15,122 nucleotides of DNA from Acidobacteriota bacterium (GTDB lineage Bacteria; Acidobacteriota; UBA6911; RPQK01; JAPXNP01), in the NCBI GenBank assembly GCA_030614585.1, contig JAUWTT010000033.1, positions 1-15,122 of the forward strand, written 5' to 3'. The position numbers were made by a program, and so were the translations under genes. Shown piece after piece: positions 1 to 5,684 of this stretch. Below the pieces are notes generated by a model, which saw only the letters and a list, made by a program, of their open reading frames with translations, was not told where the DNA came from and ran no database searches. The stretch's first letter is position 1; every line of letters begins with the position of its first letter.

Positions 1-540
1 GTTCGAATAGTACCAGTGTTCCAGACGGATCAGTTGAGAGCGAAGGTCGTCAAGCATCTTAAGTAGTCGCTGGTTTTCACAGGGTTCGACCAGGGTGTTG
101 TGGAAGCGGTTGTTGCAGGTTACCATTTCTTCCACATTGTCCTGCTGTACTGCCTCTCTAAAGCAGGTATTGAGTCGGCGCAGTTTATCTAATGCAGGTG
201 GAGTCAGATTTCGGAACGCGACCTTCCCTGCCAGAGACTCCAGGGCTGAAACGATCGGATAAAGCTCTAAGAGTTGTTCAATCGTGATTTCGGGGACCCG
301 GTACCCCCGCTGCGGAATCCGCTCGAGAAATCCCTCAGTGGCAAGTCTTCCCAGCGATTCACGTACCGGTGTCCGGCTCACTTCGATCTGATTGCAGATC
401 TCCTGTTCTCGAATGAAAGTACCGGGTTCAAATCTGCCGCTAGCGACCAGATCTCGAATAGAGAGGTACACCTGGTCCTGGAGGGTGCGAGTATCTCTGA
501 TGGGAGTGAGAGTCCCTAGACCACGACTTTTGTTCGCCAT
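1..540 (-). CDS. GntR-family transcriptional regulator, FadR/FCD type (C-terminus beyond window)
   Basis: I translated this by hand from an ATG at 540 through 180 uninterrupted codons to base 1, so the end lies outside the window. Residues about 20-82 are a GntR winged helix: the segment from LQDQVYLSIRDLV through the recognition-helix motif VSRTPVRESLGRL to a wing reading ERIPQRGYRV is typical of the family. From residue about 88 a helical FCD ligand domain begins, with the usual NNRFHNTLVEPCENQRLLKML segment. Full FCD regulators have 220-240 residues, so roughly 40-60 are missing. FCD domains generally bind carboxylic or sugar acids, often through a metal. The gene is divergent from the transporter series, and a 17-base inverted repeat lies 51 bases upstream of its start. 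Autoregulation and control of the neighbouring genes are therefore likely, though inferred. Family assignment is secure; the ligand is unknown. Confidence 0.93.
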   Translation of the reverse strand, partial: MANKSRGLGTLTPIRDTRTLQDQVYLSIRDLVASGRFEPGTFIREQEICNQIEVSRTPVRESLGRLATEGFLERIPQRGYRVPEITIEQLLELYPIVSALESLAGKVAFRNLTPPALDKLRRLNTCFREAVQQDNVEEMVTCNNRFHNTLVEPCENQRLLKMLDDLRSQLIRLEHWYYSN

Positions 541-590
541 AATGCTTATACTCTAGGTCATATCGAGTTTCGTTTCACATTCTTCGGAAA

Positions 591-607
591 TTGTATAATA
601 TATACAA
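591..607. promoter_or_regulatory. Candidate GntR operator overlapping a -10 box
   Basis: The bases TTGTATAATATATACAA form a perfect inverted repeat with 7-base arms (591-597 and 601-607) and a 3-base spacer. The TTGT...ACAA ends resemble operators of FCD-type GntR repressors, although the half-site spacing differs from the shortest known sites. A plus-strand TATAAT at 594-599 lies inside the repeat and could be the -10 box for the genes starting at 660. Its -35 partner is poor (TTTCAC at 573-578, 15-base spacer). A protein bound here would block plus-strand transcription and could also affect the regulator gene. Confidence 0.55.
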
Positions 608-659
608 CTGGTTAACAAGAAGAGTTCTCAACCAATTCTTAGATTTCATTTTTTGAATC

Positions 660-782
660 ATGATTGCAGGTCTTCCCTTTTCAGCCTGGCTCTTACTTAT
701 CTCGTCAGTGGGACTGGGAATCGGGATCGTATCCATCTCTTATGTTCGCCACAGAAGGAGACAAAGTGGTGTGAGAGAGTAA
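660..782 (+). CDS. Small single-span membrane protein upstream of the symporter
   Basis: This 40-codon frame starts with ATG at 660 and stops at TAA 780-782. The product has one hydrophobic stretch at residues about 5-29 (SAWLLLISSVGLGIGIVSIS within it), followed directly by a basic tail RHRRRQ, which predicts one membrane helix with the C-terminus in the cytoplasm. It ends 33 bases before the sodium:solute symporter gene, lies in the same direction and is the first frame after the candidate promoter. Small accessory proteins encoded just upstream of SSS and NSS symporters are known, but this one lacks the sequence pattern I recall for them. No clear ribosome binding site precedes the ATG, though the symporter also lacks one. 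A non-coding leader is the alternative. The role is unknown. Confidence 0.55.
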   Translation: MIAGLPFSAWLLLISSVGLGIGIVSISYVRHRRRQSGVRE

Positions 783-815
783 ATTCTCGTTTCTGAACAC
801 GACTGCAGACACGCT

Positions 816-2300
816 ATGCCTTCTTATACGATTCTAACGATCTTTGGTATCTACCTAACCCTGCTCATCGGTATAGGACTCTGGGGCAAGCGTGCGTCGG
901 GCAGCATAAGCGGTTACTATGCTGCCGGTAAAAAGCTTCCCTCCTGGGTGATCGCTTTCAGCGCCAATGCCACTGGAGAAAGCGGATGGCTTTTACTCGG
1001 GCTGACTGGAATGGGATACCTGGTCGGCATACACGCTTTGTGGGTAGTATTCGGTGAAGTTATGGGGGTCGCGATAGGATGGGCACTGGTTGCCCGCCCA
1101 TTCAAGGAATACACCGACCGCTATGATTCGATCACAGTACCCGACTTTCTGGAATCACGGTTTCGAGATACCTCCCACCTGCTTCGCAAGGTCAGTGTCA
1201 CAATAATCCTTGTGATGGTGGTCGTCTACCTGGCAGCCCAGTTAGTGGCCACCGGAAAGGCGTTTACGACGTTTCTGGGATTCAACTATGCCACCGGAGT
1301 TCTTGTCGGTGCTGCGATCATATTGTTTTACACCACCATAGGAGGCTTCAAGGCAGTTGCCTATGCCGACTTCATCCACGCTCTCCTCATGGCCTCGGGC
1401 TTAGTGACACTTGCAGTGGTTGGTATTTTTGCAGCCGGGGGATGGATGCCGATGATGGAAAAACTCCGTTTGGAAGATCCAAATCTGCTTCTGCCTCTCG
1501 GTTCCTACGGCTTCTCGTGGGCCGGCATTGCCAGTGTCCTGAGCTTTGCAGGTGTGGGTTTGGCCTTCCTTGGAGTCCCTCAACTGCTGGTGCGGTTTAT
1601 ATCTGCTCGCGATCAGGAGGAGATTGCAACTGGAAGTGTGATGGCTGTCATCTGTATAGCAGTTTTCGACCTGGGGGCGGTTTTTGCTGGAATGGCAGGA
1701 CGTGTTATCTTCCCGGGGCTTGCCGATCCGGAAACGGTCATGCCGCTCATGAGCAAGGGCCTCTTCCCGGAGGTTTTTACCGGGCTATTTGTTGTGATTG
1801 TTCTTGGTGCCATAATGTCCACTGTCGATTCACTTTTAATCTTGGCCTCTTCAGCTGTGTTACGGGACATCATACAGAAGGTTTTCAATCCATCGCTTAC
1901 CGATCGGCAGCTCTCCGGCTACGGAAAGTTGATCACCGTTTTGCTGGGTCTGGGAGCGATTCCATTTGCCCTGGCGGAGGTGCGGGTGATCTTCTGGTTT
2001 GTCCTGTTTGCCTGGTCAGGCTTGGCTACGGCGTTCGTCCCGGTTGTTCTCTGTGCCCTGTTCTGGCCCCGAACAACACTTGCAGGAGCTTTGGCGGGTA
2101 TGATCGGGGGCTTCCTGACCACCGTCATATGGGTCCTGGCCTTCAAGGCCCACTTCTTTGATCTCTACGAGATGATTCCCGGTTTCTTCGTTGGTACTGC
2201 TTTGACAATCATCGTAAGCTTGCGGACGAAACCACCTGCGGGGGCACGACAAGAGTGGCTGGAGGTCCATCAGGCAGTAAGACATCCTGCGAAACAGTGA
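816..2300 (+). CDS. Sodium:solute symporter (SSS family, PutP-like)
   Basis: This inner-membrane protein of 494 residues has about 13 hydrophobic spans, the usual SSS size. It should import a small organic solute with sodium. The N-terminal segment from YYAAGKKLPSWVIAFSA through GESGWLLLGLTGMGYLVG matches helix 2 of PutP-type carriers. LVARPFKEYTDRYDSITVPDF and the FYTTIGGFKAVAYADFIH region are further SSS hallmarks. The segment GAIMSTVDSLL contains the Ser335-Thr336 pair that lines the sodium site in this fold. The residue aligned with the essential Asp55 of E. coli PutP is Gly54 here, with Glu55 beside it. The start fits the family N-terminus, but no strong Shine-Dalgarno is visible. Substrate cannot be read from sequence; the neighbours suggest a breakdown product of glycans, sugar acids or amino compounds rather than proline. 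Confidence 0.93.
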   Translation: MPSYTILTIFGIYLTLLIGIGLWGKRASGSISGYYAAGKKLPSWVIAFSANATGESGWLLLGLTGMGYLVGIHALWVVFGEVMGVAIGWALVARPFKEYTDRYDSITVPDFLESRFRDTSHLLRKVSVTIILVMVVVYLAAQLVATGKAFTTFLGFNYATGVLVGAAIILFYTTIGGFKAVAYADFIHALLMASGLVTLAVVGIFAAGGWMPMMEKLRLEDPNLLLPLGSYGFSWAGIASVLSFAGVGLAFLGVPQLLVRFISARDQEEIATGSVMAVICIAVFDLGAVFAGMAGRVIFPGLADPETVMPLMSKGLFPEVFTGLFVVIVLGAIMSTVDSLLILASSAVLRDIIQKVFNPSLTDRQLSGYGKLITVLLGLGAIPFALAEVRVIFWFVLFAWSGLATAFVPVVLCALFWPRTTLAGALAGMIGGFLTTVIWVLAFKAHFFDLYEMIPGFFVGTALTIIVSLRTKPPAGARQEWLEVHQAVRHPAKQ

Positions 2301-2384
2301 TCTGATCGGAACTGCCGTTAGAGGAGGGGGGAAGCTTCACGAGTGGAAGCTGATTCGTTCTTGTGTTTCGCTGGTTGACGGGGT

Positions 2385-2396
2385 ACGGGTACCCGT
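2385..2396. repeat. Perfect 12-base palindrome before the oxidoreductase gene
   Basis: ACGGGTACCCGT is its own reverse complement and lies 62 bases upstream of the oxidoreductase start, inside the 158-base gap after the symporter gene. It could be a second operator or chance. No T-run follows, so it is not a terminator. The rest of the gap shows only a weak stem (AGCTTC 2333-2338 with GAAGCT 2346-2351). Confidence 0.25.
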
Positions 2397-2445
2397 CTCG
2401 GGCGACAAGCGCTTTCGGGTGGGAGGTTCGGGCCGGAACTGAAGA

Positions 2446-2451
2446 AAGGAG
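2446..2451 (+). promoter_or_regulatory. Ribosome binding site fixing the oxidoreductase start
   Basis: AAGGAG lies 7 bases before the ATG at 2459. It selects that start over an in-frame ATG at 2363, which would add 32 residues in front of the Tat signal. Confidence 0.8.
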
Positions 2452-2458
2452 ATCCACA

Positions 2459-3787
2459 ATGAAATTGACGGAAAAGAATTTGATGCATCGGAGGGAATTC
2501 CTGGCGAGTAGCGGAGTATTGGCGGCATCAGCTGCAACCGCCTTTGCTCACTTCCCAGCAAAGGGAAAACGATTGAAGATTGCTATCGTCGGCACTGGTT
2601 CCCGTGGAAGTCAAACCTGGGGGAAGTCTGTGCTGGAGCATCACGGTGATGTTGTTGAAATCGTAGGACTGTGCGATATCAACAGAAAACGTGTTCGGGC
2701 AGCACAAAAACTGATAGGAACATCAGCGCCGGTATTCTTCGATTTCGACGAAATGATCCGGCAGACGGACCCCGAAGCGGTCGTCGTCACAACGGTCGAC
2801 TCGAGTCACTACAAATACACTGTTCGCGCCATGGAGCTGGGTTGTGATGTCATTTCGGAAAAGCCTCTGTGTACTGATGAAGAACAATGTCAGACCATTC
2901 TTGATACCCAGAAAAGGACGGGGCAGAAGGTCACAGTGACCTTCAATGCCCGGCACGGCCGTGGCGAGATCAAGGTGAAGGAACTGCTGCTGGAGAAAGC
3001 GGTTGGGGAAGTCCAGTCGGTTGATTTTCACGAATACCTTAATGTCCGCCATGGCGCAGATTATTTCCGCCGCTGGCACCGCCTGAAGGAGAATTCGGGT
3101 ACCCTCCTTGTGCACAAGGCAAGCCACCATTTTGATCAGATGAACTGGTGGCTGGATTCGGATCCGGTCGACGTCATCGCAGAAGGAGATCTGAAGTTTT
3201 ACGGCCGCAACCATGCTTTCCGGAGTACTCATTGCCGGGTCTGCCCGTACCGGGAACGCTGCAGGTTCCATTGGGACGTGATGCAGAACGAAGCGTACGT
3301 CAAACTCTATGTGGATTGTGAATCCGAGGACGGGTACCTGCGGGACGGTTGTGTCTGGCGTGAGAACACGAATATCTACGACACCATGACGGTTCTAGTC
3401 CGCTATGCCAATGATGCCAGGCTCACCTATACAGCCAACTGCTACCTTCCCTATGAAGGACAGGCGATTGCTTTCAACGGAGCCAACGGCAGACTCGACT
3501 ACCTGACCTACTCCGGGGGAGGAAAAAGGTTAGACGAAATCCGGCTGACTCCGGCCTTTGGAAAGACCGAGGTCATCACAGATTTCGGCCCGGTACGGGA
3601 AGGTGGGCACGGTGGATCGGACGTGTCATTGAAAGATATGATCTTCCGCGGCATTGCTGCGGATGATTTACAGTTATCCGCCGGGTTGAGAGCCGGTGCC
3701 TTGGCTAGTTTGACCGGTATTGCCGCCTACAGGAGCATCGAACGGGAAGGAGTCAAAGTCAGAATCTCGGATTTGGTGAGTCTGTGA
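2459..3787 (+). CDS. Tat-exported Gfo/Idh/MocA-family oxidoreductase with cysteine cluster
   Basis: The 442-residue product begins with a Tat-type signal: RREFL at 11-15, then an alanine-rich hydrophobic stretch to about residue 30. A Rossmann domain follows, with the NAD(P)-binding loop GTGSRG at 45-50 and the family EKP motif at 134-136. The C-terminal domain carries LLVHKASHHFDQMNWWL at 216-232, where the lysine and histidines occupy the usual active-site region. A cluster C259-x2-C262-x5-C268 follows and could bind metal. Members of this fold are dehydrogenases of sugars or cyclitols, or NAD-dependent glycosidases such as GH109, which also often carry Tat signals. I cannot tell which applies here. 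Tat export fits a protein that folds with a bound nucleotide in the cytoplasm before secretion. It lies between the symporter and the amidohydrolase genes on the same strand, so it probably acts on the same substrate. Confidence 0.92.
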   Translation: MKLTEKNLMHRREFLASSGVLAASAATAFAHFPAKGKRLKIAIVGTGSRGSQTWGKSVLEHHGDVVEIVGLCDINRKRVRAAQKLIGTSAPVFFDFDEMIRQTDPEAVVVTTVDSSHYKYTVRAMELGCDVISEKPLCTDEEQCQTILDTQKRTGQKVTVTFNARHGRGEIKVKELLLEKAVGEVQSVDFHEYLNVRHGADYFRRWHRLKENSGTLLVHKASHHFDQMNWWLDSDPVDVIAEGDLKFYGRNHAFRSTHCRVCPYRERCRFHWDVMQNEAYVKLYVDCESEDGYLRDGCVWRENTNIYDTMTVLVRYANDARLTYTANCYLPYEGQAIAFNGANGRLDYLTYSGGGKRLDEIRLTPAFGKTEVITDFGPVREGGHGGSDVSLKDMIFRGIAADDLQLSAGLRAGALASLTGIAAYRSIEREGVKVRISDLVSL

Positions 3788-3890
3788 CAGACTGCTCTTG
3801 CCGATTAGTTATGGATAGAGTTTCATTCAGGTCGGGAATCGAAGCGAACGTATTGACGCCGCAGCTGCATTTTGAAACTTGGGGCCTGAG

Positions 3891-3895
3891 AGGAG
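3891..3895 (+). promoter_or_regulatory. Ribosome binding site fixing the amidohydrolase start
   Basis: AGGAG lies 7 bases before the ATG at 3903. It favours this start over the in-frame ATG at 3879. An ATG at 3898 in another frame stops after two codons. Confidence 0.75.
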
Positions 3896-3902
3896 CGATG
3901 AA

Positions 3903-5597
3903 ATGAAATACACGCGGAGTGAGTTCCTTGGATTGGGGACCGGGCTTATCGTTGGAACCGGGCTTAGCCACAAGGTGGGACATGGTCAAAGCAGAAACGA
4001 GGCTACCTTCAAGGCAGATCTGGTACTCCTTAACGGAAGCATCTACACATTAGAGCCCAATCACCCTCGAGCCTCTGCCTTTGCGGTTTCGAATGGACGA
4101 TTCATGGCCGTCGGTGACAGTGCGGACGTGAAGGGCCTGATCGGTCGCGAGACGGAGGTGATCGATGCTGAGGGAGGCATTGTGGTCCCAGGATTCATCG
4201 ACGCTCACACCCATCCTTCAGACACGGGGGTTGACGAACTGGTTTATGTGGATTGCAGCGCCACCAGGATTGCAGACATCCAGTCAGCCATGCGAAAGAA
4301 AGCTTCATCAATTCCTGCGGGTGAGTGGGTGGTCGGTTTTAAGTACGACGATACCAAACTTCAGGATGGACGGCCTATCAACCGCCTGGATCTTGATACG
4401 GCAGTTCCGGATCATCCGGCGGTCGTGGGGCATCGGGGCGGACACACCTCGATCTATAATTCCAAAGCCTTCGAACTGGCAGGAGTCACCGCCGAAACCG
4501 CGAGTCCCGAGGGAGGAAAGTATTACGTCGAAAACGGAGAGTTGACCGGGCTCACTGCTGAGAAGGCGGACGAAACAATGCGCCGTCTGATCCCTTCGGA
4601 AAGTACGCGGGAACAGCGCCGCGACGGTTTGGTCTTTATCTCGAAGAAGATGGCCGCGGCCGGGCTGACTTCTGTCCAGGATGCGGGCGTCGGCTCCGAT
4701 GGGATTATTGCCTACCAGGACGCCTATCACTCGGGGGAGATGAGTTTCCGGGCTTGCCTGATGATCCTCGGCAGCAGCCCGGCATTCCAAGGCCTTAAGT
4801 CGGCTGGAATTCGGACCGGTTTTGGTAATGAGTGGCTCCGAATCGGAAATGCTAAATATTTCTCCGACGGTTCCGCGTCAGAGAGAACCATGAGGATGAG
4901 CACTCCATATATCGGTAGGCCTAACGACTATGGGATCCTGACCATGAGTCAGGAGGAGATACATGAAGCGGTCGAAGACGCTCACCGGCACGGCTACCAG
5001 GTTGGGATCCATGCCAATGGAGATGTCGCCATCGATATGGTCCTCAAAGCCTACGAGCGTGTGCAGAAGAAATGGCCGCGGGAGGATCCGCGACACCGAA
5101 TCGAACACTGTACATTAGTGAATCCGGACCTGTTGAAGCGGATCAAAGCGACCGGTTCGATTCCCACACCCTTTTATACTTACGTCTATTTCCACGGCGG
5201 TAAGTGGGCGAACTACGGTGAAGAGAAATTGCGCTGGATGTTTGCTCATCGTTCCTTTCTCGACTATGGCATTCCCGTGGCGAGTGCCTCGGATTACGTG
5301 CCTGGTCCGTATGAGCCGCTAATGGCGATTCAGAGTATGGTGACGCGCAAGGACTACAGAGGAAAGGTCTGGGGAGCCAACCAAAGAGTCAGTGTAGATG
5401 AAGCGCTACGGATTTGTACCATGAATGCGGCGCGAGCCTCCTTTGAAGAACACCTGAAGGGCTCGATCAAGTCAGGGAAACTAGCTGATTTTGTCGTCCT
5501 GTCGGATGACCCGCATGATGTAGAGCCGGATCAGATCAAGGATATCAAGGTTCTTAGAACTGTCGTTGGTGGCAGAACAACTTTCTCGCAGGGTTAG
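3903..5597 (+). CDS. YtcJ-like metal-dependent amidohydrolase
   Basis: The 564-residue product belongs to the amidohydrolase superfamily, YtcJ/AepA-like group (Amidohydro_3). Visible metal and catalytic residues, in order: His102-x-His104 in VVPGFIDAHTHPSD; Lys318 in KYFSDGSASE, possibly the bridging lysine; His370 in GIHANGDVAIDM; His402 in HRIEHCTLVNP; Asp464 in SASDYVPGPYEP. The tail LADFVVLSDDPHDVEPDQI is the usual return to the small beta-sandwich domain. Length fits the family. These enzymes hydrolyse amide, ester or related bonds, and most substrates are unknown. A deacylation or deformylation step would suit a pathway for N-acylated compounds. The N-terminus (TRSEFLGLGTGLIVGTG) resembles a Tat signal in which the second arginine is a serine, so export is uncertain. 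It lies 115 bases after the oxidoreductase gene and 87 bases before the GH20-like gene, so cotranscription is plausible. Confidence 0.93.
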   Translation: MKYTRSEFLGLGTGLIVGTGLSHKVGHGQSRNEATFKADLVLLNGSIYTLEPNHPRASAFAVSNGRFMAVGDSADVKGLIGRETEVIDAEGGIVVPGFIDAHTHPSDTGVDELVYVDCSATRIADIQSAMRKKASSIPAGEWVVGFKYDDTKLQDGRPINRLDLDTAVPDHPAVVGHRGGHTSIYNSKAFELAGVTAETASPEGGKYYVENGELTGLTAEKADETMRRLIPSESTREQRRDGLVFISKKMAAAGLTSVQDAGVGSDGIIAYQDAYHSGEMSFRACLMILGSSPAFQGLKSAGIRTGFGNEWLRIGNAKYFSDGSASERTMRMSTPYIGRPNDYGILTMSQEEIHEAVEDAHRHGYQVGIHANGDVAIDMVLKAYERVQKKWPREDPRHRIEHCTLVNPDLLKRIKATGSIPTPFYTYVYFHGGKWANYGEEKLRWMFAHRSFLDYGIPVASASDYVPGPYEPLMAIQSMVTRKDYRGKVWGANQRVSVDEALRICTMNAARASFEEHLKGSIKSGKLADFVVLSDDPHDVEPDQIKDIKVLRTVVGGRTTFSQG

Positions 5598-5670
5598 CCC
5601 GGCAGGAGGGATGTCCAGTCAGTAGTAAGTTGATCAGGTCTGCATCCTGAAAAACTGCACAGCGGCCATG

Positions 5671-5676
5671 AAGGAG
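5671..5676 (+). promoter_or_regulatory. Ribosome binding site of the GH20-like gene
   Basis: AAGGAG lies 8 bases before the ATG at 5685, which supports the start and hence the N-terminal signal peptide. Confidence 0.75.
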
Positions 5677-5684
5677 TAACACGG

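Noticed and set aside
274..519. Plus-strand frame of 81 codons inside the GntR gene
   Set aside because: The opposite strand encodes a clear GntR winged helix across the whole interval; the plus-strand product has no family features.
1442..2161. Plus-strand frame of 239 codons inside the symporter gene
   Set aside because: It is an alternative-frame shadow of the symporter coding region; the product is rich in Cys, Gly and Arg with no recognisable pattern.
2333..2351. Stem-loop AGCTTC/GAAGCT after the symporter gene as a terminator
   Set aside because: The stem is only six pairs and no T-run follows.
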